A stretch of 64,000 bases of DNA. Source: Pseudoalteromonas peptidolytica. GTDB lineage: Bacteria; Pseudomonadota; Gammaproteobacteria; Enterobacterales; Alteromonadaceae. Positions 1 to 10,910 of the stretch are shown here, piece by piece. The notes beneath the pieces were generated by a model. That model was not told the origin of the DNA and made no database searches. It saw nothing but the letters and a program-made list of their open reading frames with translations. Every line of letters begins with the position of its first letter. Position 1 is the stretch's first letter. A program made the position numbers and the translations under genes. The stretch covers positions 124,001-188,000 of the forward strand of contig NZ_WEHZ01000004.1 of the NCBI RefSeq assembly GCF_012641745.1, written 5' to 3'.

Positions 1-496
1 CTGCGTTAAATTATCGCCGGTAGCTGGGCGTATGGAGCCTTATAGTGCACCAGAAAAGCCAACTTGTATTGTCGATTATGCCCATACCCCCGACGCTTTA
101 GCGCTAGCGTTACAAGCATTACGTGCACATGTCCCAGGCGAACTTATCTGTGTGTTTGGGTGTGGTGGTGATAGAGACAAAGGCAAACGTCCTGAGATGG
201 CCCGAGCGGCGGAAAAGTTTGCGGATAAATTGGTGATCACCAGTGACAATCCTCGCAGTGAAGATCCTAATGTAATCATTGCAGATATTAAGGCAGGACT
301 CATCAACCCTGAGTATGCTGTCTGCCAGCCAGATAGAGGGCTGGCCATTCAACACGCGATAGCGCTGGCTGATAAAAATAGTGTGGTGTTGATCGCGGGT
401 AAAGGTCATGAAGATTATCAGATTATAGGTACTGAGCGCATTGATTTTTGCGATAGGCAATGTGTTACAGCGATTTTAAAAGGGGAAAAGGCATGA
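1..496 (+). CDS. murE: UDP-MurNAc-tripeptide synthetase MurE (3' part only)
   Basis: Cytoplasmic Mur ligase that adds the third residue (meso-diaminopimelate in Gram-negatives) to UDP-MurNAc-L-Ala-D-Glu. Only the last 164 residues are in the window; the reading frame is open from base 2, so the 5' end lies upstream. The fragment begins with the end of the central domain (VAGRME) and contains the C-terminal domain with VDYAHTPDAL, the GCGGDRDKGKR segment and the late GKGHEDYQ motif, all typical of MurE. The stop codon TGA (494-496) overlaps the ATG of murF by ATGA, indicating translational coupling within the dcw operon. Identification is secure; substrate specificity is inferred from taxonomy. 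Confidence 0.95.
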   Translation, partial: CVKLSPVAGRMEPYSAPEKPTCIVDYAHTPDALALALQALRAHVPGELICVFGCGGDRDKGKRPEMARAAEKFADKLVITSDNPRSEDPNVIIADIKAGLINPEYAVCQPDRGLAIQHAIALADKNSVVLIAGKGHEDYQIIGTERIDFCDRQCVTAILKGEKA

Positions 497-1887
497 TCAA
501 GATGGATTTCTCTTGGCTTGCAGCAGTCTTAAAAACCTCTTACAACGGGGAGAATTTGGCAGTCGCTAACATCAATACGGACACCAGAACCATTGAGTCT
601 GGAGAAGTATTTTTAGCGCTTAAAGGGCCTAACTTTGATGGCCATCGCTTTTTGGAAGTGGCTAAGGCGCGGGGCGCGATAGCGGCTATTGTATCTTGCC
701 CCGATGAAGATATTGATTTAGTGCAGTTTGTCGTTGATGACACCCGTATTGCTTTAGGTCAAATTGGTAAAGCTGTGATTGACACTGTGGCGCCTAAAAC
801 CATTGCGATCACCGGCAGTGTTGGAAAAACCACGGTAAAGGAAATGTGCGCTGCTATTTTAGCGCAAAAAGGCAAAGTGTTAGCAACAAAAGGTAATTTT
901 AACAATGATATAGGTGTTCCTTTAACCTTGCTGCGGTTGACTGAAGAAGATCAATATGCAGTGGTTGAATTAGGTGCTAATCATTTAGGGGAAATAGCCT
1001 ATACCACCGCGCTCGTGAGTCCTGATGTTGCCACTGTATGCAACGTTGCACCTGCACACATTGAAGGGTTTGGCTCAATAGATGGTGTAGGTAAAGCCAA
1101 AGGGGAAATCTTTTCAGGCCTAAAGGTAAATGGTGTCGCTGTGATTAACGCTGATAGCGATTACGCTGCGATGTGGCAAGAAAACCTAACTGTCACGAAT
1201 GTTAAACGTTATAGCTTGCATGAACAGCTCGACATATGGGTGGACGAGGTGGCGCTAGACGAGTTGGCTAGACCTACCTTTAAGTTATGCCGAGACAACC
1301 AGAGTGTCAGGGTTAGCTTACCACTTTCAGGACAACACAATGTCAGTAATGCGCTCATTGCTGCGGCGTTAACAACTGAGTTAGGTGCCAGTCTTGAAGA
1401 AGTGGCTACGGGTCTTGCACAGATGGCTGAAGTGAAAGGCCGAGTCAACATGATCCAAGTGTCAGATACGCTACGAGTTGTTGATGATACTTACAATGCC
1501 AATGTCAAGTCGGTCAATGCCGCCATTGATTTACTGGCTTCGATGTCAGGATATAAAGTATTAGCGCTAGGTGATATGGCTGAGCTTGGTGAAGGGGCTC
1601 GTGAGTATCACAAAGAAGTAGGCGAGTACGCGAAACAGCAAGGCATTGATGAGTTGTTTTCTTTGGGGGTGCTAAGTAGTAGCGCCAGTAATGTATTTGA
1701 AAAACCAAATCGTCATTTCTCCACAAGAGAAAGTTTGATGAAGGCGTTAAAAGTAGTGTTGGCTGAGCAATCAGGCCGATGCACGGTCATTGTAAAAGGA
1801 TCACGTAGCGCGCGGATGGAATTGCTGGTTGAAGAATTAGTAAACGCTGGCCAGTCGGATAGCGAGACAGGAGAAGTAACATGTTAG
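493..1887 (+). CDS. murF: UDP-MurNAc-tripeptide:D-Ala-D-Ala ligase MurF
   Basis: Cytoplasmic Mur ligase that joins D-Ala-D-Ala to the UDP-MurNAc-tripeptide, the last soluble step of peptidoglycan precursor synthesis. The ATP-binding loop ITGSVGKTT lies near residue 108, followed by KGNFNND and the [11 protein letters not shown] segment that are typical of MurF. About 464 residues, the usual length. I start it at the ATG at 493, which overlaps the murE stop and has a purine-rich site (AAGGGGAAAAGG) in front; an in-frame start at 460 would lie inside murE and adds nothing conserved. The end overlaps the start of mraY by 7 bases. Part of the dcw operon. Confidence 0.95.
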   Translation: MIKMDFSWLAAVLKTSYNGENLAVANINTDTRTIESGEVFLALKGPNFDGHRFLEVAKARGAIAAIVSCPDEDIDLVQFVVDDTRIALGQIGKAVIDTVAPKTIAITGSVGKTTVKEMCAAILAQKGKVLATKGNFNNDIGVPLTLLRLTEEDQYAVVELGANHLGEIAYTTALVSPDVATVCNVAPAHIEGFGSIDGVGKAKGEIFSGLKVNGVAVINADSDYAAMWQENLTVTNVKRYSLHEQLDIWVDEVALDELARPTFKLCRDNQSVRVSLPLSGQHNVSNALIAAALTTELGASLEEVATGLAQMAEVKGRVNMIQVSDTLRVVDDTYNANVKSVNAAIDLLASMSGYKVLALGDMAELGEGAREYHKEVGEYAKQQGIDELFSLGVLSSSASNVFEKPNRHFSTRESLMKALKVVLAEQSGRCTVIVKGSRSARMELLVEELVNAGQSDSETGEVTC

Positions 1888-2963
1888 TTTGGCTAGCCGA
1901 GTATCTTACCCAATACTATTCGGGGTTTAACGTTTTTTCTTACCTCACTTTAAGAGCGATTTTAGGTATTTTAACAGCCTTGATGATCTCTTTATATTTC
2001 GGTCCAAAACTTATTGCGGCACTACAGCGCATGCAGATTGGACAAACAGTACGCGATGATGGCCCTGAATCTCATCTTTCTAAATCTGGTACACCAACCA
2101 TGGGCGGGATTTTGATCCTTGCAGCTATTTTTACCAGCACGTTACTTTGGGGAGATTTGAGTAACAAATATGTATGGGTAACGCTGTTTGTGATCGGCAG
2201 TTTGGGTATTGTGGGTTTTGTTGATGATTATCGCAAAGTGATCCGAAAAGATAGTAAAGGCCTTATCGCCCGTTGGAAATACTTTTGGCAGTCAGTGATC
2301 GCAATCTCTACCACTGCATTTTTATACATCACCTCAACCAATGCGGCTGAAACAACCCTAGTTGTACCATTTTTGAAAGATGTCCTGCCGCAACTTGGTT
2401 TGTTCTACTTGGTGATGAGCTATTTTGTGATTGTGGGCACTTCAAATGCCGTTAACCTTACAGACGGTCTTGATGGGCTGGCGATAGTACCAACTATCTT
2501 GGTTGCTTCGGCTCTTGCCATTATCGCTTATGTGACTGGTAACGCGAATTTCTCAAGCTACCTTCATATTCCTCATTTACCACTAACAAGTGAGTTGGTG
2601 GTGGTCTGTACTGCAATTGTTGGTGCTGGACTTGGCTTTTTATGGTTTAACACTTATCCCGCACAAGTGTTTATGGGGGATGTTGGCTCGTTAGCCCTTG
2701 GTGGTGCACTTGGCATTATTGCAATTCTGGTGCGCCAAGAATTGGTGTTGATCATTATGGGTGGCGTATTTGTTATGGAGGCACTGTCCGTTATTTTACA
2801 AGTTGGCTCGTACAAGCTCCGAGGACAGAGAATTTTTAGAATGGCACCTATTCATCATCACTATGAACTAAAAGGCTGGCCTGAACCTCGCGTGATCGTG
2901 CGCTTTTGGATCATTTCAATCATTTTGGTGCTAGCAGGTCTTGCCACGTTGAAGATTAGATAA
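1881..2963 (+). CDS. mraY: Phospho-MurNAc-pentapeptide translocase MraY
   Basis: Integral inner-membrane enzyme that transfers phospho-MurNAc-pentapeptide to undecaprenyl phosphate, giving lipid I. 360 residues, the same size as the E. coli enzyme. Visible family signatures are [19 protein letters not shown] near residue 55, the FVDDYRKV Asp pair, the [13 protein letters not shown] segment, the [11 protein letters not shown] segment and the late [11 protein letters not shown] histidine motif. About ten hydrophobic segments are evident. Starts inside the end of murF and its stop (TAA) shares one base with the murD ATG, so expression is coupled with the Mur ligases that supply its substrate. 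Confidence 0.96.
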   Translation: MLVWLAEYLTQYYSGFNVFSYLTLRAILGILTALMISLYFGPKLIAALQRMQIGQTVRDDGPESHLSKSGTPTMGGILILAAIFTSTLLWGDLSNKYVWVTLFVIGSLGIVGFVDDYRKVIRKDSKGLIARWKYFWQSVIAISTTAFLYITSTNAAETTLVVPFLKDVLPQLGLFYLVMSYFVIVGTSNAVNLTDGLDGLAIVPTILVASALAIIAYVTGNANFSSYLHIPHLPLTSELVVVCTAIVGAGLGFLWFNTYPAQVFMGDVGSLALGGALGIIAILVRQELVLIIMGGVFVMEALSVILQVGSYKLRGQRIFRMAPIHHHYELKGWPEPRVIVRFWIISIILVLAGLATLKIR

Positions 2964-4291
2964 TGACGTATATTGAACAATTACAAAAAAAACATATCAC
3001 CGTACTGGGGCTTGGCGTCACAGGACAAGGGATTGTGCGTTTTTTGTTGTCGCACGGTATCAATCCAAAGGTGGTAGATAGCCGTCCGGTTCCTCCCTGT
3101 GCAGATTGGCTGAATCATAATGCACCGGATTGTGAGGCGGTATTTGGCAACCTTGCAGATGCCGCTTTGGCACAGACCGACCTTATCATTATCAGCCCAG
3201 GGATCCCGCTTTTTGAACAGAGCGTGGCACAGGCTATTGCTAAGGGAGTGGAGGTAATTGGTGATATTGAACTATTTGCTCGACTGAACACTCGCCCTGT
3301 TATTGCTGTAACTGGGTCAAATGGCAAGTCGACAGTGGTGAGTTTAGCAACAGAAGTACTCAAAGCCGCAGGGTTAAAAGTTGGACTTGGCGGAAATATT
3401 GGCACGTCAGTACTGTCAATACTTGATGATGAACGCGATGTGTATGTGTTGGAGCTATCTAGTTTTCAGCTAGAAACAACCCACAGCTTAGCTTGTTTGT
3501 CTGCGATGATCTTGAATATTACAGAAGATCATATGGACAGGTATCCAGATTTTCAGGCCTATATTAAAGCCAAGCAGCGTATTTATCAGCATGTTGAACA
3601 TATTGTTTTTAATGCTGAAGATCAACATACCTTTGCAGAACATGGTCAAGGCAGCAGTGTATCCCTCACTGAAGGGGATTATCATTTGATGAAGGTGGCA
3701 CACGAACCTTATTTTGCCTACAAGCAAACGCCATTATTGCCTGTAAGCTCGCTTGCGATGGTGGGTAAACACAATCAGTTTAATGCTTTGGCCGTGTTGG
3801 CATTATTGGCGCCGATGCAGCTGCCAACTAGCGCATTTGTCACTGCATTTGGAGCGTTTCGTGGCTTACCTCATCGCTGTCAATTGGTCGCGGATGTTGC
3901 TGGCGTGCGCTATTTCAACGATTCGAAAGCCACCAATGTAGGGTCAACGGTGGCTGCGATTGAATCATTAGCAAGCACTAAGCGAAATATTATCTTGATA
4001 GCCGGCGGTGATGCCAAAGGTGCCGATTTAACACCGTTGAAAGCACCGCTAAACGCACACTGTAAAGCTCTATTTTGTTTTGGTCAGGACGGTGAGCAGT
4101 TTATGCCGCTGCTGCGCAACAGCCATAGAGTCAATAATCTTAAAGAAGCGGTTATTGCGGCAAAGAGTATTGCTACCATTGGGGATATTGTCTTGCTTGC
4201 GCCTGCGTGTGCCAGCATAGATATGTATCCAAATTATATGGCTCGCGGTGATGAGTTCGTTCAGTTAGTGGAGGAACACACGCTTGTTTAG
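2963..4291 (+). CDS. murD: UDP-MurNAc-L-alanine:D-glutamate ligase MurD
   Basis: Cytoplasmic ligase adding D-glutamate to UDP-MurNAc-L-Ala. 442 residues. The N-terminal Rossmann-like UDP-binding region has VLGLGVTGQG near residue 15, the ATP-binding loop is VTGSNGKSTV near residue 113, and the C-terminal region has the FNDSKATN and LIAGGDAKGAD motifs characteristic of MurD. The last codons overlap the TTG start of ftsW by 8 bases. Order mraY-murD-ftsW-murG is the standard dcw order. Confidence 0.96.
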   Translation: MTYIEQLQKKHITVLGLGVTGQGIVRFLLSHGINPKVVDSRPVPPCADWLNHNAPDCEAVFGNLADAALAQTDLIIISPGIPLFEQSVAQAIAKGVEVIGDIELFARLNTRPVIAVTGSNGKSTVVSLATEVLKAAGLKVGLGGNIGTSVLSILDDERDVYVLELSSFQLETTHSLACLSAMILNITEDHMDRYPDFQAYIKAKQRIYQHVEHIVFNAEDQHTFAEHGQGSSVSLTEGDYHLMKVAHEPYFAYKQTPLLPVSSLAMVGKHNQFNALAVLALLAPMQLPTSAFVTAFGAFRGLPHRCQLVADVAGVRYFNDSKATNVGSTVAAIESLASTKRNIILIAGGDAKGADLTPLKAPLNAHCKALFCFGQDGEQFMPLLRNSHRVNNLKEAVIAAKSIATIGDIVLLAPACASIDMYPNYMARGDEFVQLVEEHTLV

Positions 4292-5459
4292 TATCACAAA
4301 CCTAAGAGAGGCTTTAACGCCTCGCCAGTCCGAAAGCTTGTTTGACGTGCCATTGATGTACTGCATGCTGATGCTTATTGGAGTGGGGTTTGTGATGGTC
4401 ACGAGTGCATCAATGCCGGTTGCCGAGCGCCTGTTTGATAATCCGCTGCACTTTACTATTCGGCATGTCATTTTTTTAGTCGGCTCTTTTTTACTGTTTT
4501 GGTTTACCTCAAATATTCCGATGACTTGGTGGAAACGGAGCAATCCATATTTGTTACTTTTTGGACTGATATTATTGGTTGCAGTACTGATTATCGGCAG
4601 AGAAGTGAATGGCGCGAGACGATGGATCCCGTTGGGGCCGTTTGGTCTGCAAGTTGCTGAAGCGTCAAAGCTATTTTTCTTTAGTTATATTGCGGGTTAT
4701 TTGGTACGCAAACGCGATGAAGTACAAGAGAATATCAAAGGCTTCGCCAAGCCCATGATAGTATTTGCGGCTTACGCATTTTTAATTTTAATGCAGCCTG
4801 ACTTAGGAACTGTAGTGGTCATGTTTGTCACAACGGTTGGTTTGTTATTTTTAGCAGGCGCAAAGTTATGGCAGTTTTTCACTTTGATGTTAACAGGGGT
4901 TTCTTTGGTGGTGTTACTCATCATCATTGAGCCTTATCGAATGAAGCGAGTAGTCGGTTTTTTAAATCCTTGGGAAGACCCATTTGGTGCCGGTTATCAA
5001 TTAGTACAGTCGTTGATGGCTTATGGACAGGGAGGCTGGTTTGGTCAAGGTTTGGGCAATAGCATCCAAAAACTACAATACCTGCCAGAGGCGCATAACG
5101 ACTTTATTTTTGCTGTCATCGCTGAAGAGCTCGGCTTTGTTGGTGTATTCAGCATTATCATTTTACTGGGTGTGTTAGTGACTCGAGCGCTTTTTATTGG
5201 TCAAAAAGCACTGAAGGCCAATAAGGAGTATGAGGGGTACTTTGCGCTGGGGATTGGTATTTGGTTTGCTTTTCAAGCCGTTGTAAATATTGGCGCAAGT
5301 GCAGGGATCTTGCCCACCAAAGGCCTCACTCTGCCATTTATCTCTTATGGTGGTTCGAGTCTTTGGGTGATGACAATTGCGGCTGCTATTCTACAGCGTA
5401 TTGATTTTGAAACTAAAATGTCGACAAGGCAAGCAACATCCCGTGGAGGTAGGCGATGA
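4284..5459 (+). CDS. ftsW: SEDS peptidoglycan glycosyltransferase FtsW
   Basis: Multi-pass inner-membrane SEDS protein that polymerises lipid II at the division septum together with FtsI. 391 residues with about ten membrane segments; the REVNGARRWIPLGPFGLQ and the C-terminal LPFISYGGSSL segments are SEDS hallmarks. The start appears to be TTG at 4284, because a good ribosome site (GGAGGA near 4270-4275) sits about eight bases before it and the product begins with a short cytoplasmic tail as in relatives. The start overlaps the end of murD and the end overlaps murG by ATGA. A rare start codon may lower FtsW level relative to its neighbours (inference). Confidence 0.94.
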   Translation: MFSITNLREALTPRQSESLFDVPLMYCMLMLIGVGFVMVTSASMPVAERLFDNPLHFTIRHVIFLVGSFLLFWFTSNIPMTWWKRSNPYLLLFGLILLVAVLIIGREVNGARRWIPLGPFGLQVAEASKLFFFSYIAGYLVRKRDEVQENIKGFAKPMIVFAAYAFLILMQPDLGTVVVMFVTTVGLLFLAGAKLWQFFTLMLTGVSLVVLLIIIEPYRMKRVVGFLNPWEDPFGAGYQLVQSLMAYGQGGWFGQGLGNSIQKLQYLPEAHNDFIFAVIAEELGFVGVFSIIILLGVLVTRALFIGQKALKANKEYEGYFALGIGIWFAFQAVVNIGASAGILPTKGLTLPFISYGGSSLWVMTIAAAILQRIDFETKMSTRQATSRGGRR

Positions 5460-6523
5460 CAAAGCGTCTTCTTGTGGTTGCGGGCGGTACAGGAGGGCAC
5501 ATTTTTCCTGGTATTGCTGTAGCGCAGTTTCTACAAAGCCAAGCCTGGCTAGTGAGCTGGGTTGGGACTGCCGATAGAATGGAAGCCGACGTGGTTCCAC
5601 GTTACGGCTTTGAGATAGATTTTATTGCCATGAAAGGGGTTCGTGGTAATGGTATAAAACGCTTAATTACCGCGCCATTTATGGTGCTGAAGGCCATACT
5701 TGCAGCCAAAAAGATATTGCGACAACGTAAGCCCGATGTGGTTTTGGCTATGGGAGGCTATGTGACGGGGCCTGTTGGTGTGGCTGCAAAACTGCTTGGG
5801 ATCCCTTTGGTGATCCACGAGCAAAATGCAGTTGCGGGAATGAGTAACAAACTGTTGGCTAAAATTGCCACCAAAGTATTGGCAGGGTTTCCAGGCGCAT
5901 TTAGTGAAAAGCTCGCTGATGTCGTAGGCAACCCTGTGAGAGCGAGTGTGGCCGAGATAACAGAAAAATCGCCTTCGGTACCGCTAAACATATTGATAGT
6001 GGGAGGCTCGCTTGGCGCACGAGCACTCAATGAAGTGGTACCTGAAGGGCTGGCTCAGTTACAACAACAAGCACCTGATGTATCACTGGCAGTTCGCCAT
6101 CAAAGCGGCAAAAACAATCAAAATGACGTGCAAAAACATTATGAAAATGTGGGTGTTAATGCTGAGGTCAGCGAGTTCATTCATGATATGGACACTGCAT
6201 ACGCTTGGTCAGATATTGTAATTTGCCGGGCAGGCGCCTTGACTGTAAGTGAAATCGCGGCTGCTGGAAAAATGGCAGTATTTGTGCCTTTTCCACACGC
6301 TGTTGATGATCACCAAACAGCGAATGCTCAGTTTTTAGTCTCAGCGGGGGCTGCACAGCTAGTACAGCAATCACAGTTGAGCGCTGAAACACTCACGCAG
6401 ATATTATTGCCCTTAGTCACTGAGCCGAAAAAAATTGCACTGATGGCAGCTAAAGCGAGACAATGCGGTAAGTCGGAGGCAACGGCTAAAGTTGCCCATA
6501 TTTGTACAGAATTATCGAATTAG
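5456..6523 (+). CDS. murG: Lipid II synthase MurG (GlcNAc transferase)
   Basis: Peripheral inner-membrane GT28 enzyme that adds GlcNAc from UDP-GlcNAc to lipid I, forming lipid II. 355 residues. The N-terminal glycine loop GGTGGHIFPGIAVA at residue 9, MGGYVTGPVG, HEQNAVAG, and the C-terminal GGSLGARALN and CRAGALTVSEIAAAG nucleotide-sugar site are all visible. Starts within the ftsW stop. Eight bases separate it from murC. It acts directly on the product of MraY two genes upstream. Confidence 0.96.
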   Translation: MTKRLLVVAGGTGGHIFPGIAVAQFLQSQAWLVSWVGTADRMEADVVPRYGFEIDFIAMKGVRGNGIKRLITAPFMVLKAILAAKKILRQRKPDVVLAMGGYVTGPVGVAAKLLGIPLVIHEQNAVAGMSNKLLAKIATKVLAGFPGAFSEKLADVVGNPVRASVAEITEKSPSVPLNILIVGGSLGARALNEVVPEGLAQLQQQAPDVSLAVRHQSGKNNQNDVQKHYENVGVNAEVSEFIHDMDTAYAWSDIVICRAGALTVSEIAAAGKMAVFVPFPHAVDDHQTANAQFLVSAGAAQLVQQSQLSAETLTQILLPLVTEPKKIALMAAKARQCGKSEATAKVAHICTELSN

Positions 6524-6531
6524 GAATGTAA

Positions 6532-7965
6532 ATGGAAGCTTCAAGCAGAAGAGCAATGCGACGTATCAACACCATCCACTTTATTGGAATTGGTGGTGCT
6601 GGTATGGGTGGTATTGCCGAAGTGCTGGCCTTTGAAGGTTACCGTATCACAGGTTCAGATATTGCTAACAGTGCAATGACTGAGCGTTTAAGCAAAATGG
6701 GCGCTGAGGTTTTCATAGGCCACCATGCCGATAATGTAAAAACCGCAGATGTGGTTGTAGTGTCTAGCGCAATTAATGAGCAAAACCCAGAGATCCAAGC
6801 TGCGCTTGCCAATCGAACACCGATTGTTCGACGTGCAGAAATGCTTGCCGAACTGATGCGCTTTCGCCACGGTATAGCAGTAGCTGGAACGCATGGCAAA
6901 ACGACAACAACAAGCTTGATTGCGAGTATTTTTGCCAAGGCACAGTTAGATCCTACTTTTATCATTGGCGGTCTATTAAATAGTGCTGGTAGCAACGCCA
7001 AAGTAGGTAGCAGTGAGTACCTTATTGCGGAAGCAGATGAAAGCGATGCGTCGTTTTTACACTTGCAGCCAATGGTATCTGTAGTTACAAATATCGAAGC
7101 AGATCATATGGATACTTATGACGGTGACTTTGAAAAAATGAAAGACACCTACATAGAGTTTATCCATAATTTACCGTTTTACGGTTTAGCGGTTGTTTGT
7201 ATTGACTCCCCTGTAGCAAAAGAGCTACTACCTCGCTTTGCAAGACCCACTATTACTTATGGCGAAGCGGCGGACGCTGACTATCAGTTATTTGATTTCA
7301 CACAAACACAGAGTGAATCACACTTTAAAGTAAAAACAAAAGAAGGTGAGGTGCTTGAGGTTACACTCAATATGCCAGGTAAGCACAATGCTCTCAATGC
7401 TGTGGCATCGATAGCTGTTGCTAAAGATCACAACATTGAAAATGATGCGATTTATCAAGCATTAGCGAGCTTTGAAGGCGTTGGCCGTCGCTTCCAACAT
7501 TATGGTGCATTTAAAAACGAAGTTGGAGAAGTGATGTTAGTTGATGACTACGGACATCATCCCTCTGAAGTCGCTATGACCATCCAAGCTGCAAAAGCTG
7601 GCTGGCCAGATAAGCGCCTTGTGATGATCTATCAGCCTCATCGCTATAGCCGCACAAGAGACCTATATGAAGATTTCGTAAAAGTACTATGTGATGCTGA
7701 TAAGTTACTGCTGTTGGATGTTTACAGTGCTGGTGAAACACCAATTGTTGGTGCAGATAGTAAAAGTTTGTGCCGTAGCTTACGTCAACGTGGCGTAGAG
7801 CCTATCCATATCAGCGATCATGCTGAACTTGCGCAAGTATTAGCAACCACGCTACAAGATGGAGATTTAGTGTTAACGCAAGGAGCTGGTAATATTGGCC
7901 AAATCGTAAAACAGCTAGCCGCAACAGGGCTATCAATAGAGCAATTAAAACAGAGTAAGTTATGA
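6532..7965 (+). CDS. murC: UDP-N-acetylmuramate:L-alanine ligase MurC
   Basis: Cytoplasmic ligase starting the stem peptide by adding L-alanine to UDP-MurNAc. 477 residues. Contains [17 protein letters not shown] near residue 15, the ATP loop [11 protein letters not shown] near residue 120, [12 protein letters not shown], and [11 protein letters not shown] in the C-terminal domain, the last two being MurC signatures. The ATG at 6532 follows AGGAA with short spacing. The end overlaps ddl by ATGA. Confidence 0.96.
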   Translation: MEASSRRAMRRINTIHFIGIGGAGMGGIAEVLAFEGYRITGSDIANSAMTERLSKMGAEVFIGHHADNVKTADVVVVSSAINEQNPEIQAALANRTPIVRRAEMLAELMRFRHGIAVAGTHGKTTTTSLIASIFAKAQLDPTFIIGGLLNSAGSNAKVGSSEYLIAEADESDASFLHLQPMVSVVTNIEADHMDTYDGDFEKMKDTYIEFIHNLPFYGLAVVCIDSPVAKELLPRFARPTITYGEAADADYQLFDFTQTQSESHFKVKTKEGEVLEVTLNMPGKHNALNAVASIAVAKDHNIENDAIYQALASFEGVGRRFQHYGAFKNEVGEVMLVDDYGHHPSEVAMTIQAAKAGWPDKRLVMIYQPHRYSRTRDLYEDFVKVLCDADKLLLLDVYSAGETPIVGADSKSLCRSLRQRGVEPIHISDHAELAQVLATTLQDGDLVLTQGAGNIGQIVKQLAATGLSIEQLKQSKL

Positions 7966-8873
7966 GTAGTCAGTTTGGTAAAGTAGCAGTATTACTTGGT
8001 GGCAGTTCGGCTGAGCGAGAAGTTTCGCTTAAGTCTGGTAATGCGGTATTAAATGCTTTTGTTAGCCAAGGTGTTGACGCAATTGCTTTTGACCCAGCAG
8101 AGCGTAATTTATGGGAACTGAAAGAACTCGGTGTGGAACGCGTATTCATTGCGCTACACGGTCGTGGTGGCGAAGATGGCACGATTCAGGGCGCTCTTGA
8201 GTTTATGGGGATCCCATATACAGGTAGCGGTGTATTAGGCAGCGCGCTTGCGATGGATAAAGTTCGCTGTAAGCACTTATTTCAGTCGGCAAAGCTCAGC
8301 ACTGCACCTTACGCTGTCGTGAGCAAAGAAACGGGATTTGATGCTAAGGCACTCATAGCACAATTTGGTAAAGTCATGGTCAAGCCGAGCCACGAAGGCT
8401 CTAGTATTGGTATGGCACAAGCCGATAGTGAAGAAAGCCTCACTGGAGCACTAAATAACGCCTTCAAATTTGACGACCAAGTTTTAGTAGAGCAATGGAT
8501 CACAGGTCGCGAATTTACGGTGTCCATGCTAGGTAAAGATGCGCTCCCTGTTATTGAAATGCGTACCCCACGTGGGTTTTACGATTACGAAGCTAAGTAC
8601 CAAGTTAATAGCACTCAATACTATTGCCCTGCAGAGATTAGCGCAGCGCATACTGAACAATTACAGGTGATGGCAAAACACGCGTTTGAATTGGTTGGCG
8701 CGACGGGGTGGGGGCGAGTTGACGCAATGCAAGATGAGCAGGGGCATTTCTATTTATTGGAAGTCAATACCGTTCCCGGCATGACAGAAAAGTCTCTCGT
8801 GCCTATGGCTGCAAAAGCAACGGGTGTAAGTTTTGAGCAATTAGTTGTTCGCATTTTGGAGCAAACCCTTTAA
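7962..8873 (+). CDS. ddl: D-alanine:D-alanine ligase (DdlB type)
   Basis: ATP-grasp enzyme that makes D-Ala-D-Ala, the substrate of MurF. 303 residues, the short form found inside dcw clusters. Visible signatures are [16 protein letters not shown] at the N terminus, [26 protein letters not shown], and [15 protein letters not shown] near the C terminus, which carries the metal-binding Glu and Asn. Overlaps murC by four bases; ftsQ begins one base after its stop. Confidence 0.95.
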   Translation: MSSQFGKVAVLLGGSSAEREVSLKSGNAVLNAFVSQGVDAIAFDPAERNLWELKELGVERVFIALHGRGGEDGTIQGALEFMGIPYTGSGVLGSALAMDKVRCKHLFQSAKLSTAPYAVVSKETGFDAKALIAQFGKVMVKPSHEGSSIGMAQADSEESLTGALNNAFKFDDQVLVEQWITGREFTVSMLGKDALPVIEMRTPRGFYDYEAKYQVNSTQYYCPAEISAAHTEQLQVMAKHAFELVGATGWGRVDAMQDEQGHFYLLEVNTVPGMTEKSLVPMAAKATGVSFEQLVVRILEQTL

Positions 8874-8874
8874 G

Positions 8875-9660
8875 ATGCGAGCATTTTTGGTGAAGGCAAA
8901 GCTTATCAGTTCCAAAGTGAACTGGCCCCTGTTCTGGGGACTGGGCTTTTTCTTTGCTGTTATTTTTACATTGATACGAGGTACATACTGGGTAAGCGAT
9001 TGGTTAGTCGTGCATCATGATGCACAGATAAAAACGCTAAAAGTACTTGGTAAGCCTTATTTTACCAATGAAGATGACATTGTAACGGCGATAAAAACGA
9101 CCGACTTAACGAGTTTCTTTAAATTGGATGTAAAAGCGGTGCATGAGGCCGTAAAGTCGCTTCCATGGATTGCCACGGTATCGGTTAGAAAACAATGGCC
9201 GGATACACTGCAAGTATATGTGGTGGAGCATAAACCCGTTGCACATTGGAATAGCGACTTATTACTCAATAGTGATGGTGAAGTATTTCAAGCGATAAGC
9301 AACAAATTACCAGAAGGGCTACCGGAGTTATATGGCCCTGAAGGCAGTGCTGAGGAAGCTTGGCACACATTTAAGCAGTTTAAAGCTTTATTGGCCGTGA
9401 ACCAGTTTAGGTTGGAGAGCCTCGCGCTTTCTGAACGTTTTGCTTGGCAATTATGGCTAGATAACGGCATCCGCTTGAATTTGGGACGAGAAGATAAAGC
9501 CAAACGAGTACAACGTTTTATAGATGTATATCCTCGCATGGAGCGCCCTGAAGGCAAAGTGATAGACGTGATTGATTTAAGATACGACACGGGACTGGCA
9601 GTGAGTTGGAAAGAACCCATTGAGCAGAAAGAACAACAAAATAACAAGAGTGAAGCATGA
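8875..9660 (+). CDS. ftsQ: Cell division protein FtsQ
   Basis: Bitopic inner-membrane divisome protein that bridges early and late division proteins through FtsB and FtsL. About 261 residues from the ATG at 8875. A short cytoplasmic tail is followed by one membrane segment (around residues 20-40, FWGLGFFFAVIFTLI), then a POTRA domain (about 50-120, ending LPWIATVSVRKQWPDTLQVYV) and the beta domain. The in-frame TTG at 8845 would start within ddl and add ten residues that look like out-of-frame ddl sequence, so I reject it. Followed by ftsA with ATGA overlap. Sequence is less conserved than its neighbours, as usual for FtsQ. Confidence 0.93.
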   Translation: MRAFLVKAKLISSKVNWPLFWGLGFFFAVIFTLIRGTYWVSDWLVVHHDAQIKTLKVLGKPYFTNEDDIVTAIKTTDLTSFFKLDVKAVHEAVKSLPWIATVSVRKQWPDTLQVYVVEHKPVAHWNSDLLLNSDGEVFQAISNKLPEGLPELYGPEGSAEEAWHTFKQFKALLAVNQFRLESLALSERFAWQLWLDNGIRLNLGREDKAKRVQRFIDVYPRMERPEGKVIDVIDLRYDTGLAVSWKEPIEQKEQQNNKSEA

Positions 9661-10889
9661 CGAAGTCGGCAGAAAGAAACTTAGTGATTGGATTGGATGT
9701 GGGCACATCAAAGGTCGTCGCCACGGTTGGGGAAATCACTGTGGACAATCAACTTAGTATTGTCGGTGTTGGGCGCCAAGATTCTCACGGAATGGACAAA
9801 GGCGGAGTGAATGACTTAGACCTTGTTTCTGAATCCATCAAACGTGCCGTAGATGAAGCTGAGCTAATGGCAGATTGTCGAATTAGCTCGGTATATTTGG
9901 GGATTTCTGGCAAACACATTCAATGTCAAAATGAAAGCGGTGTGGTCGCAATTAACAACGCGGAAGTGACGGATGATGATATTGCCAATGTTATCCATAT
10001 TGCACGCTCTGTGCCTATGTCTGCTGAGCGCAAAATGCTGCATTCATTGCCACAGGAATATAGCATCGATATGCAAGAGGGAATTAAAAACCCACTAGGC
10101 ATGAGCGGTGTTCGAATGGAGGCAAAAGCTCATATTATTACATGCTCGAATGATATGGCTAAAAACATCGAAAAGTGTGTTGAACGCTGCGGTCTACAAG
10201 TTGATCAGTTGACGTTTAATGCACTGGCGTCGTGCTACTCGGTACTGACGGAAGATGAAAAAGAACTGGGTGTTGCAGTATTAGATATCGGTGGTGGCAC
10301 CATGGATATTGCAATTTATGTTAATGGTGCATTGCGTCATACCGCGGTTATTCCTGTTGCTGGAAATCAAGTGACGGGAGATATTGCAAAAATATTTAGA
10401 ACACCTATTTCGCATGCCGAGTCTCTGAAAGTACAATATGCGTATGCCGCAAGCCAAATGGCCTCAAGTGAAGAAACCATAGAAGTACCAAGTGTGGGTG
10501 GGCGACCTGCACGGATAATGTCGCGTCATACATTATCTGAAGTAGTAGAGCCTAGATTCAGAGAGCTATTTGAATTAGCGCAAGACGAAATTCGTCGTTC
10601 TGGGTTTGAAGACCAAATTGCGGCTGGCCTTGTGCTCACCGGCGGTAGCGCCAAGATGCAAGGAGCACAAGAAGTAGCTGAAGATATATTCCAAATGCCA
10701 GTCAGAATAGGTAAACCGATTGGTATTAAAGGATTAACTGATTATGTGGATGACCCTGCATATGCAACAGCCGTTGGCCTATTACAATATGGTCGATCGC
10801 TGCAATCGATGAATGCACAGAAGTCGAAAGCAGATGTAGAGGGGAGTTGGTGGAACCGTGTTACAAAATGGTTCCAAGGCGAGTTTTAA
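9657..10889 (+). CDS. ftsA: Cell division actin-like ATPase FtsA
   Basis: Actin-fold ATPase that tethers FtsZ to the membrane and recruits later division proteins. 410 residues. GLDVGTSKVVATVGE at the N terminus is phosphate loop 1, LDIGGGTMDIAIY near residue 212 is phosphate loop 2, and LTGGSAKMQG is the adenosine motif. The last residues (WWNRVTKWFQGEF) form the amphipathic membrane-targeting helix, with Trp, Arg and Lys visible. It overlaps ftsQ by four bases and lies 21 bases before ftsZ. Confidence 0.97.
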   Translation: MTKSAERNLVIGLDVGTSKVVATVGEITVDNQLSIVGVGRQDSHGMDKGGVNDLDLVSESIKRAVDEAELMADCRISSVYLGISGKHIQCQNESGVVAINNAEVTDDDIANVIHIARSVPMSAERKMLHSLPQEYSIDMQEGIKNPLGMSGVRMEAKAHIITCSNDMAKNIEKCVERCGLQVDQLTFNALASCYSVLTEDEKELGVAVLDIGGGTMDIAIYVNGALRHTAVIPVAGNQVTGDIAKIFRTPISHAESLKVQYAYAASQMASSEETIEVPSVGGRPARIMSRHTLSEVVEPRFRELFELAQDEIRRSGFEDQIAAGLVLTGGSAKMQGAQEVAEDIFQMPVRIGKPIGIKGLTDYVDDPAYATAVGLLQYGRSLQSMNAQKSKADVEGSWWNRVTKWFQGEF

Positions 10890-10910
10890 TACTCAAGTCG
10901 GAGAGTGAAG

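Noticed and set aside
3753..3941. Short frames inside murD and in many other genes
   Set aside because: Shadow frames of well-supported genes without their own signals.
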